DNA of 64,000 nt. Origin: CAIQQQ01 sp040399685. GTDB taxonomy: Bacteria > Pseudomonadota > Alphaproteobacteria > Acetobacterales > Acetobacteraceae. Position 1 is the stretch's first letter, and each line of letters opens with the position of its first letter. The notes under the pieces were generated by a model. It was not told where the DNA came from and made no database searches. It saw only the letters and a list, made by a program, of their open reading frames with translations. The stretch covers positions 1 through 64,000 of the forward strand of contig JBBART010000006.1 of NCBI GenBank assembly GCA_040399685.1, in the 5' to 3' direction. Both the position numbers and the translations under genes were made by a program. This document shows positions 50,901 to 62,900 of this stretch, one piece after another.

Positions 50901-53900
50901 GCCAGCGCGCCCCCCCGCAGATCGACGGCGGTGAACAGCAGTTCCCACCCCAGCATGCCCAACCGCGCCGGGAAGATCAGCGTCGCCCCGGCACCGGGCG
51001 TGAAGCCCAGTTGCAGATAATTGCTGTGAAACACGCTCTCCTGGCCAAACAACCGGACATCGCTGAACATGCCCAGCGACCAGCCCGCGCCGATCGCGTG
51101 CCCGTCCATCGCGGCGATCACCGGCACCGGGCACGCCAGGGGCAGTGAATAGATCTGCCGGTCGGTAAACAGCGTGGCACCCTGCTGCAGGCTGCGCAGC
51201 CCACCGCGCGTGCCGCCACAGGCAAAGCTGCCGGATGCCCCCGTGAGCACCACCACCTTGACCTGCTCGGAGCTGGCGATGACGGCAAAGCCTTCCTCCA
51301 GCCCGTCCATCAACGCATCGGTGAACATGTTGCGCTGGGTGACATCCTGCATGTGCAGCACCGCCACACCGTCGTCATGCAGTTCCAGACTCACGACCTT
51401 CGAGCGCAATGCCACGGGGCGGGCGACCCCACCGACAGGGCCGATCGGGGTGGCCATCAGCCCGGCGAGCGTGGCCTCTGCCGCATGGTCCGGAAAAAAC
51501 AGCGGCTGCGCGCGCTTGTGACGGATCAGGAGCGACAGCGCCTCACGCGGCGCCTCGGCAATCTGCCGCGCCATCGTGCGGGCCTGCTCAAGCTCGACCA
51601 CGAAATCGCATCCATTGACCAGATCACCAGCCAGGCCTGCACACACCACCGGCACGGACAATGCCCGCAGCGACGGCACCGCTTTCGCCAAGCCCGTCGC
51701 ATCCGGGGCCACGCGCAGCAGCAGGACGCGAATATCAGGATCGATGTCCGCACAGGCCTGTATCAGCGCATCCGCGCAGGCGCCGCCCAGCAGAAGCTCA
51801 CGCACGCCGGCTGTATCGGCAACGCGGCGCAGGCTCGCCGGCGCCACATCCAGCGGCACCAGAACGACCTTTGGCGCCCGCGCCACAGTCGGCAGAGCAG
51901 GCACCGCAACATCGACCAAGCGTATCTTGCCCGAGGCCGTCACGATCTGGGGTTTCTCGGGCGCTGCGTCGTCCACCCAATGACGGGTGGGCGCGAAGCG
52001 CGTGGTTGGCAGCGGCACGCGCCGACGACCTGCCCCCGCGTGGGCCGCGATATCCGGCTCGCCGCCGGCCAGGAACGTGGCCGCCTCCGCCACCTCCGGC
52101 AGAACAGTGCCATCCAGCCAGGCGCGCAGCCCACTTTGCAGCGCGGCAATCGTGTTCGCTCGCAGCGCAATGCGATGCGTCAGGTGCCGCCGCCCCACAG
52201 CCAGTGTGAACGCCACGTCAGCGCAGGTGAGATCAGGCGTGGCCGCAAGATGCGCCATCAACGACTCCACCTGTGTGCGCAGCTGCGCCTCCGATCGCGC
52301 TGACAGCAGAACCACACTGGGCGTGGCCGCCTCAAGCAAACGAGGCTGCATTGGTGCGACCTCGATCACCGCATGCCCATTTGTCCCACCAAAACCGAAC
52401 GAGCTGATCGCCGCCCGCAGCGGCGCGGGGGCCGCCCAAGGCTCGACGGCCTGATTGATGCGCAATGCGGCACCAAGCTGCACTGCCGGGTTGCCGGTTC
52501 CCACATGAATGGCGGGCGGGATCATCCGGTGCCGAAGGGCGAGCAGAACCTTGACCAACCCCGCCATGCCGGCGGCGGTGGTCGTGTGGCCGATATTGGA
52601 CTTCACCGAGCCGAGGATGGCCGGTGTTGTGCGATCGGTGAACACCTTGGCCAGCGCTGCCGCCTCGATCGGGTCGCCCAACGGCGTGCCGGTGCCATGC
52701 GCTTCGATCAGACTGATGCTGGCCGGTGCAATGCCATGGGAAGTGTAGACCTCGCGCATCAGCCGTTCCTGCGAATCAGCACTGGGCGCGGTGATGCCGT
52801 TGGTGGCGCCGTCCTGGTTCAGGCCGGTGGCCAGCACCAGCCCATGGATCGTATCGCCATCCGCCAGCGCCGCCGAAAGCGGGCGCAGCAGCACGGCGGC
52901 CACCGCCTCACCGGGCACGATGCCGTCGGCACCGGCCCCGAAGGCGGCGCAAAATCCGGTCGGTGACAACATGCCCGCGGGTTCGGCAGAGCGGAAAAAG
53001 CGATCTGTGCAATGCACGAACACGCCGCCGGCCAGCGCCATGTCGCATTCGCCCTGCGCCAGGCTTTGGCATGCCAGATGCAGGGCCACCATCGAACTTG
53101 AGCAGGCGGTATCGATCGCGACCGCAGGGCCTTTGAGGTCCAGGAAGTAAGCGATACGCGCCGGGATCAGCGACGCCGTGTTGCCCCAAAAGGCCTGACC
53201 CGGCGGCGGCGTGACAAACAGCTTGTCATAGTCGCCAGCCGACGCGCCGACGAACACGCCACAGCGCCGCCCTGCGATATCGCCGGCGTGTCCCGCATGT
53301 TCCAGCGTTTTCCAGGCTTCTTCCAGGAACAGCCGCTGCTGCGGGTCCATGTAGCGTGCCTCACGGCCTGAAATGCCGAAATAGGCAGCGTCGAACTGAT
53401 CGATGGAGTTCAGGAAACTGCCAACACGCCCCTCAAGGCCGGGACGCGTGCCGGGGCCCACCAGATCCCGGCCGGCCATGAGATTGGCCCAGAATGCATC
53501 GGCATCTGCTGCCTGCGCGAAACGGCAGCTGAATCCCACGATGGCGATCGGCTCACCCCGGCGCGGTGCGGCCACGGGGGCAGTGGACACAGCAATCGGG
53601 GCGATCACGGGTGATGGGGGGATAACAACAGGCGACCGCGCGACAGGCACGCGCGATGCCAGATGCGCCGCCAATTGGGCGACGTTGCGGCTGTCAAACA
53701 ACTGCCTGTGTTCCAGCGTCACCCCAAGCGTGGCGTGCACCCGCTCGACCAGCGTGGCGCCCAGAATGCTGTCCAGCCCATAATCAGCAAAAGACGCATC
53801 GAGCGCCACGGCGGATGGCATGACATTGAGCGTCTCGGCCACCAGACGACGCACCATCTCGACCAGCGGCTCCGTGCGGACCTCAGCCAAGGGCGCAGCC

Positions 53901-56900
53901 GGCGTTGCAGGCACCACGACATGCACCTTGGCTGCGCGGGCCGCGATCACCTGCTGGCCAAGCGTCTGCTCGGCCAACGGCGAGACACAGAGCCAGTCAA
54001 AGCCGGTCTCCTCCAGGGCCGTGCGCCAGGCGTCTGCGGTCAGCGAAGGCGTGCCGGGAATGCGCCGATGCATGTCGGTGGCACGCCACCAGCCATCGAG
54101 CAGGCCGAAGGTGAGATGGGTGAACAGCGTCGCGCGGCTGGTTTCGTTCAGCAGCAGCAACCCGCCTTCGGCCAGCGTCGCCCGGGCATGGCTGAGCGTG
54201 CGGCCGATGTCGGCGGTGGCGTGCAGCACGTTGGCCGCGATCACGAGATCATACGCGCCAGCTGGAACATCCTGACCATCGAGCGGACGCTCGACATCGA
54301 ACAATGTGGTGCGCAAAGCGGGCCAATCAGTGAGACGGCGCTCGGCCTGGATGAGGAAGGCACGCGACACGTCGGTGTAGCGATATTCACCGATCAGGCT
54401 GCGCCGATCGCCCAATGCGTGCAGCACGGCATGGGTGGTGCCGCCGGTGCCTGCGCCGATCTCAAGCACGCGTGCGCCCGGATGTGCTGTGATAAACGCG
54501 CCAGCCGCCGCAGCCAGCGTGGCGTTGAACCGCCTGGCAATCGGATCTTGGGCATAGACCGCCTCGACCAGCCGCAAACTGCCTGCGGGGAACAACGCAG
54601 CGGTCGCCAGACTGTCGCCCGCAAGAATCTCGGGCAGCGCCCGCAAGGCGGCCTCGGCAAGAGCGCCTTGTGCAGAGGAACCATGGCCGGTGCTGTCCCA
54701 CTGCCGCCACGCGTCTGCAATCGACTGCACGCTGCCAGCCGGCAACAAGGCGTCCAGTGCCTCTAGCCAGCGCGCATAGCGTGGAACGATCGCCCCCGCC
54801 GGCACCGACGCCATGATGGCGCGCAGCAGCGGTGCCACGGCCTCATCAAGCATGCTCGGCGGCGGCGCTGGGGTAGTGATCTGTTCGATCGCCCGGCGCA
54901 CCGCATCGCCCTGCGGCACGCTCGCGCCCGGCCAGAAGCGGTCCTCGCGGAACGGATAGGTGGGCAACGACACGATGCGCGGCCTTACAGCACGCGTCAG
55001 CACCGCCCAATCGATCACCACGCCCTGCACCCAGAGCCCGGCAAGCCGGCCGAAATCGCCACGTCGGACCCAGCGGTCGGCCAGCGCCTGCATCGTCTCC
55101 TCATCGCCGTCGAGGGCAGCGGCAAGAGCGCGGGGCGCACCCGGCACGCCGACATGCAGCCCGCCTGCGGTCTGCCCCAGCAGGAATTCGCGCAAGCGCT
55201 GTGCGAGTTCTGGCAGCGAAGACGCCACGATGGCCAAGCGCGCATCCATCGGCTCGCGCCCGACCTGAAGGGTCCAGGCGATATCGGCCAGGCACAGGCT
55301 GGGCCTGGTCGGCGGGGCCAGCAGATCGGCAATCGCCTGTGGCGTGGCGAGATCCTCAACGCGGGGCGATATTGGCAAATGCTCTGCCAGCCACGCGCGC
55401 AAGGCCAGCCGATGCATCGGCCCAAAGCCCATCGCATCGAGCGATTCCGCCGGGTCGATCTGTGCCGGGTCTACCCCCAGCCAGACGGCGATCTTGCCGC
55501 AGATATCGGCCAGTCCAACCGCCCCGGCCGCAGCCGACGGTACGCGTTCAATCGTTTGCAACAACCGTTCGGCGGCCACGCGCAGCCGCTCGGGGTCGCG
55601 CGCGGACAGCGGCACGATCTGCGACGCTGTATCATCAAGACGCGAATCTTCCGAGGGCGGGGCCTCCAGGATCACATGCGCGTTCGCACCGCCTGCGCCG
55701 AACGACGACACGCCCGCGATCAGACGCTGCGCGGTCCAGGGGCGGGCCTTGGTCACCAGGGTGAACGGCGAGACCGCGAGATCAAGCCGCGGATTGACCG
55801 CCGCCACATGCAGCGTCGGCGCCAGCACGCGATGGCGCATCTGCAGGATCATTTTGGTCACACCGGCGATGCCGGAGGCTGCCTCCAGATGGCCAATCGA
55901 TGACTTCACCGATCCCAGTGCGCAACTTGCCTGCGGCACGCCGGCGAAAGCTTGACTCAGGCCCGCCACCTCGATCGGGTCGCCCAGATCGGTGCCGGTG
56001 CCATGCGCCTCGATGCACGTTACATCGCCGGGGGCGAGGCCGGCCTTGTCCAGCGCCATGCGCACCAGATCGGCTTGCGCCTGCGGGTTCGGCACGGTGT
56101 AGCCGCTGGTGTGGCCACCATGGTTGACCGCCGTGGCCCGGATCACCGCATGCACCCGGTCGCCATCGGCCAGCGCGCGGTCAAGCGGCTTCAACAGCAG
56201 GCAGCCAACGCCTTCACCGGGAACGAACCCATCCGCCCCGGCGCCGAAGCTCCGGCAGCGGCCCTGTGGGCTCAGCATGCGGGCAGCACTCAGTTCAACG
56301 TAGTTGGACGAATGCAGATACAGGTTCACGCCACCGGCCAGTGCCAGGTCACAACTGCCAGCGCGTAGAGCCTCACACGCGAGGTGAAGGGCTGTGAGCG
56401 AAGACGAGCACATCGTATCGACCGGCTGGCTGGGGCCGATCAAATCCAGCGCGTAGGAGACGCGATTGGCCGCGCTGGCGAAAGACGTGGTGGGCCGGAT
56501 GGTGGTGCCATCGGCGGCCGGAAACCCGCCATGCAAGGCAAAGCCTGTCTTGGTGATGCCGGCGAACACGCCCACCCGCTTGCCATGCCGCGCCGCCAGG
56601 CGTGACGGCGGGTAGCCCGCATCCTCGCAGGCGGCCCAGGCCAGCATCAGGAACAGTCGCTCCTGCGGGTCCATCGCGGCCGCATCCCGTGCGGCGATGC
56701 GGAAGAAGCCAGGGTCGAACGCGGCAAATCCGTCGAGGAACGCGCCCCATTTGGAATAGCTCATCCCGCCGCGAATGGCCGCGGCCTGATCGGGCTGGAA
56801 GAATCCCTCCAGCGACCAGCGCTCGGCGGGAATTTCCCCCACCATGTCCCTTCCCTCGCGCAGATTGTCCCAGAAACCATCGAGATCGGCAGCGCCGGGA

Positions 56901-59900
56901 TAACGGCCACTCACGCCAATGACCGCAATCGGGGCCTCGGCGCCCAGCGGGGCGCGCATCATGGCGGGCTGTGCTGCCAGTCCCGGCGCGACGGACACCA
57001 CATCAGGGGCGGACGCACCGACCCAGCGGGCGCACTCCTCGGCGTGGGAGGATGCCAGATGACGCGCCAGCGCCCGCAGCGTGCGGTGCTGGAACAGCAG
57101 CGTGTGGTCCAGCACCCGGAACCGCTCGCCCAGCGCACGGTTCAACCGCACCACCATCAGCGAATCAATGCCGTATTCCTCAAGCGGCGTTCCCGCGTTG
57201 ATCGACGCGGCGGGTAAGCCGGATACCTCCGCGAAAGCCTGCCACAGCGCGTCGACCATCTTGGTTTCAAGACCAGAATCGGGTGCCATCGTCATCGCTG
57301 CCGCCGGTTGCGTCAGGTCCACGAAGAACTGGCGGATTTTCACAGCCTCGCCGGCCACCACCGCGACATGTGGCAACCCGGATGCACAGGCCGCATGCAG
57401 CGCCGCAATGCCCGCCGCGTCGCCAAGCGGGCGCTGCCCCATGCGGACCAACAGACCGGCCTCGCCTGCCGCGTCCATCCGCATGCCGCCATTGCGCCAC
57501 AGCGGCCAACGCACCGACACCATCTTGCCCTGGCTGCGCTCTGCCAATGCATCCAGAAAGCCGTTCGCCGCCGCATAATTCGCCTGCCCGGCATTTCCGG
57601 CGACGGAGGCCAGTGACGAGAAAAGCACAAAGCAATCCAGCGCAAGATCGCGGCAGGCGTTCTCAAGTGCGACCGCTCCGGCCACTTTCGGAGCCAGCAC
57701 AGCAGCGAGTTCCTGCGGCGTCATGCGGGCCAGGCTCTGGTCTCGCAGCGCGCCTGCTGCATGCAGCACACCATGCAGCACGCCATGCCGCGCCAGAATG
57801 TCACTGACCAATCCTGCGACATCAGAGGAGTTGGCAATATCGATTTGGCAATACCGCGCCGTGGCGCCCCTGGCGGCAAGATCGTCCAGCACGGCTTGAT
57901 GCCGAGGTTCACGCGGCCGGCTGCCGACGAGGATCAGGGTGGCGCCCGGCGCGTTGGTGGCAATATCGCGGGCGATCAGTTGGCCCAAGCCGCCCATGCC
58001 GCCAGTGATCAGGTAGACGCCCGCCGCTCGCCAAGCAGGCGGCGTTGCGGCCGGAACCTCACGCCATTGTGGCGTCAGGCGTAGACCCGCGACATGGCGC
58101 ACCCGCTTGTCGGCGGGGCTGGCGGCCTCGCGTGCCAGCAGCGCGGATGCTTCGGTCACGTGCTCCGGCGCGATGCCGACCACCTGCCCCCGGAGATGCG
58201 GCACCTCCAGCATCGCTGTGTCCAAAAGCGCACCCAGCCCCTCCAGCAAAGACCTGGCGCCACCGATCGGCACCGCAAGCTGCACCAGCACAGGACGAGG
58301 ATCGCGCGCAGCGTCCTGCACGGTGCGCATCAGGATTTCGGCGGTGGCGGCGTAGCAGGCAGCGGCATCCAACCCGGATGGAACCGGCGTAGCATCGGCC
58401 ATCCCCAAACCGCCATCAAGCACAATGCGCCGCATTGCGGGGCCAGTGGCCGCCGGCAACGGTGTCGCCATCCATTCCGGCGCAAACAGCAGCGCTGCGT
58501 CCGGCTGACCTGGCGGCACCCAGAAGCGGGTGCTGGCAAACGGACGCGGCTGCAGCTTCTGTCGGCCGGACGGCGCACCGGCCGGCGGCGCGCCGATCAC
58601 CACATGCGCATTCGTCCCCCCAAAGCCGAAGCTGCTGACGCCGGCGCGACGTGGCTCCGGCCACGCCTCACGCGTGCGCACCAGGCGCAGCGGCGTGCCG
58701 TCCAGCGCAATATGGGGGCTGATCTGGTCGCAATGCAGCGTCGGCGGCAACGCACCACGCGCCATCGCCAGCAGCAGTTTCGCCACGCCGGCCAATCCTG
58801 CCGCCGCTTCCAGATGACCGATGGCGGACTTCACCGATCCCACGCCGATCGTGCCCGGCGCGGCGCCGCGAAACGCGATCTGCAGGGCCGCAATCTCCAC
58901 GGGATCGCCCAACGCGGTGCCGGTGCCGTGCGCCTCGATATAGCCGATGTTGGCCGGATCGAGGCCTTGCAGCGCCTGTTCGATCAGTGCCGCCTGTGCG
59001 CGTGCGTTTGGAGCGGTCACGGCGCCCGCACGGCCGCCGTGGTTCACGGCGCTCCCGAGCAGCACCCCGTGGATGCGGTCACCGTCGCGCTGTGCTGCCG
59101 CCAGCGGCTTGAGCAGCAGGCAGACAACGCCTTCGCCGCGCACATAGCCATTGGCCCCGGCTGCGAAGCTGCGGCAGCGGCCATCCGGGCTGAGCATGCC
59201 GGCCGATTGCGGGCCTTCGAAGCCGGCCGCGATCAGATTGAGGCTCACGCCGCCCACCAGAGCCAGTTCGCACGCGCCGGACCGCAGCGCATCCGCCGCA
59301 CGACACAACGCCACAAGCGAGCTGGAGCAGGCCGTGTCGACGGTCTCGCTGGGGCCATTCCAGTCAAAGCTGTAAGAGACCCTGTTGGCGATCATCGCCG
59401 CCGATGTGCCTGTCGCGACGAAGCCATCATTTGCCACCCCATGAGCAGCCAGCAGGCTCGCCCAGTCATGGCCGGAGGCGCCGACGAAGACGCCGGTCTG
59501 GCGCGGGGTCTCGTCTGGCCGCAATCCGGCGTCTTCCAGCGCGCGCCAGGCGGTCTCCAGAATCAACCGCTGGCGTGGGTCCATGCAAGCGGCCTCGGCG
59601 GGCGAGATCCGGAACAGCGCCGCATCGAAGCGGTCGACATCGGTGAGGCTGCCGCCCCAACACGGCACATCGCTGCGCAGGCGTGCAGCATCCGCCGCGT
59701 TGAACCGATCAAGAGGCAACGGGGTCACGAGGTCATCGCCGGCGAGCAATCGGTCGATGAAGGCGTCAGGCGAGTCCGCGCCTGGCACGCGCAGGGCGAG
59801 GCCAATGATGGCCAACCCGGTCGAGAGCGACGCGGGCGGCTTGACCGGAGCATGCTGTGGCTGGACGTGGGCCGGCATGGCTTTCGGACGCGCCGCAACC

Positions 59901-62900
59901 GGGGCGACGGGGGCTGACACCAATGGCGCCAGATGCACGGCCAGGGCTGCGATGTGTTCGACCTGAAAGAACAACGCCGGTGAGATCGTAACGCCAAACT
60001 GGATGTCGATACGGCTGGCGAACTGCGTCACGGAAATGGAATCAAATCCCAGATCATGGAAATTGGTCCGCGGGCTCAACGTATCAGCCGGGAATTTGAG
60101 CAATGCGGCCGCGAGGTCGATCAACTGGTCCTGCAGTCCGGTCGAGGCTGACGGAATCCGCGCCGGGCGGGCGTCTCCCATCCCGAAGCGAACCCCCCGC
60201 CATGCGGCCAAGCTGCGACCGGTGGCGTCGAGGAACATCACGTCCTGACCTTGAACGACCACCTGGGTGGCTGCTCCATCGGTCCAGGCAATCGTGTCGA
60301 CACCGGCCAGCGGTTCCAGTCTGGTGTCGCTGGCAAGCTGCAGCGCCTGATAGGCCGCGGCGAGCAGCCGGGCTGCAAACTGTTCGCTGGGCCTGGATGG
60401 GTATTGCTGGGGTGGCGCGTCACGCAAGGTCGCGACAACATGCCCCTCGGGCGTGATAACCGCGCGTTCCAGTACCAGCAGATAGGGTTGGAACGCGAAC
60501 CCATGGCCTGCCAGCCGCGCATAGATCGCGTCGTGCTCCAGGATGTCGCCACGCGGCATGGCCAGCACGCCGGGCAGGCCAATGGCAACGCTGCTGACGG
60601 TTGCTTCGGCACAGACTTGCCCGTCCGCGGTGGCGACGACACGAACCGTATCATCGCCGGCTTCGACGGTGAAGGCGAGTTCCTGGACGTCACCAAGGTC
60701 AACAACCGGCACGCTGAGGTCGCGCAGCGTGCACGCGCCCGGCAGCCCCGCCAGACGCGCCGCAGCAACGGCCATCTCGATCACAGCGGTGGGCAACAGC
60801 GTGCGCTTGCGGTCGATGGTCACGACAAAATCGAGCATCTCATCCAGATGGATGTCGGTCGCGAACTTAACCGCCGTCAGGTCCGACACATTGCGTCCAA
60901 CCAGCGGATGCAGCTTCTGCCTGACGCCAAGCGGGTGGATCACCGATGGCGCATCGGCCTGTGCCGGATACCAGCACCGCACCGCTTCGAACGGATAATC
61001 AGGCAACGACACCCGGCAAGGGCGCTTCTGGTGCAACACATCCCACTGGATCGCAGCGCCCAACGCCCAGGCAGCGCCCGCCTGTTCCTGCGTGACGGGC
61101 ACCGCTGTGGGCACTGCCACGTCGAGCACGTTTGGAGTGTAGAACACTCCATCCCATGCGACCGGATCTGCAACGAACGCGGCCAGCATATCTGCCGCCT
61201 GCTGAATGCTGCCCGCCATGAACGCCAGACGGCACGGCAGGGCGTTGCGGCCGACCTGCAGCGTCCAGGCCAGATCCGCCAACGTCAGCTCCGCCCCGCG
61301 CAGATGCTGGGACAGGCGTTTGGCCCAAACCACCAACCGCGCCGGGGTCATCGCCGACACCACGATCATCTGGCTGCCAGCGATCCCCGGCGCCGGTGCC
61401 GCAATGTATTCCTCCAGCACGATATGGCTGTTCATGCCGCCAGCACCGATCGAGGTGACAGCGGCACGACGCGGAACAACCTGCCCGTCGGCATGGCGCT
61501 GCGGCCAGTCGGCCCCTTCGCGCTGCACAAAGAAGGGCGTCTGCGCAAACGGAATGGCCGGGTTGAGCGTCTCGGCGTGCAGCGAGGCAGCGAGCCGCCC
61601 GTGGCGCATCTGCATCAGCACCTTGGCGATGCCCACCACACCGGCAGCCGCCAGCAGATGACCGATATTCGATTTCACAGTGCCAATCGGGCAGACCTGC
61701 CGGGCATCGGTGTAACGCTGCCACGCTGAGGTCAGGGCGCGGATCTCGACCGGATCCCCCAGTGCTGTGCCGGAGCCATGGCCCTCGACATAGGAAATTG
61801 TTGCAGGGTCCACACCGGCATCATCGAGCGCCCGCGTGATTGCGGCGTCCTGCTGCACAGGGTTTGGCACGGTGAAGCCATTGCGCATGCCGGCATTGCT
61901 GACGGCTGTGCCCTTGATGACGCCGTAGATATGATCGCCGTCACGCTCTGCGTCGGCCAGCGTCTTCAGCACCACCGCGCCGACACCCTCGCCCAGAATG
62001 GTGCCGTCAGCCCCCAGCCCATAGCCGCGAATGACATCGGCCGTCTTGCTGGTGAAATGCTCCTGGGACGTTGCAATCAGCTTCTGGGGATGCAGCAACA
62101 GGCTGACGCCACCGGCTAGCGCCATACGGCAGCGTCCCGACCGCAGCATATGCACGGCCTCGTGGATGCAGGTGGACGACGCCGAACACATGGTGTCGAG
62201 GAAATAGGAGGGGCCGGTGAAGCCGTAGAAATACGAGACCATGTTCGGCACGGTGCCGGTATAGCTGCCACTGGCCAGCGACCCGCGCTGCAACATGTTC
62301 TCGAAACCATAGAGATCGTATTCGTTGGTCATCGACCCCACGATGACGGCGACATCCCCGCCCATGCGCAGCATCGTCTCACGCGAATATCCGGCATCCT
62401 CGAACGCTGCCACCGCCGTTTGCAAAAACAGCCTGACCTCGGGCGACATCAATTCGGCGTCACGCTGCGATATCTTGAAATAGCGTGGATCGAAGCCGGC
62501 AATATCGTCGAGGAACGCGCCTGTGCGAACGACGGTTTTGCCAAGCACATCGCGCTCCGGATGCACCAGCGCCGCATGGTCCCAACGCGACTGCGGCACC
62601 GGGCCAAAGGCATTGCGGCCTTCGTTCAACATGTCCCAGAAGGCGTCCTTGTCATTCGCACCGGCCACGCGCAGCGACAGCCCAACGATGGCCACGTCAT
62701 GCGTGTCGGTCGCAGCGCTGTGTCGTGCCGCGACCATGCGAAGTGGGGCGGCAGGAGCGGCCGCCTGGATGGGCGCGGCCTCGCCGGGCAGCAACTGCGC
62801 AAGGCCAGATTGATGCGTCTCGACCAGATGGGCGCCGAGGCTGGCCAGATCGATGTATTCGAAAAACAAGGTCTTCGACAAAGGCCCCAGATCCTGCTCC

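Noticed and set aside
58094..59917. Plus-strand open frame of about 600 codons opposite the upstream synthase
   Set aside because: Antisense shadow of a KS domain; no motif.
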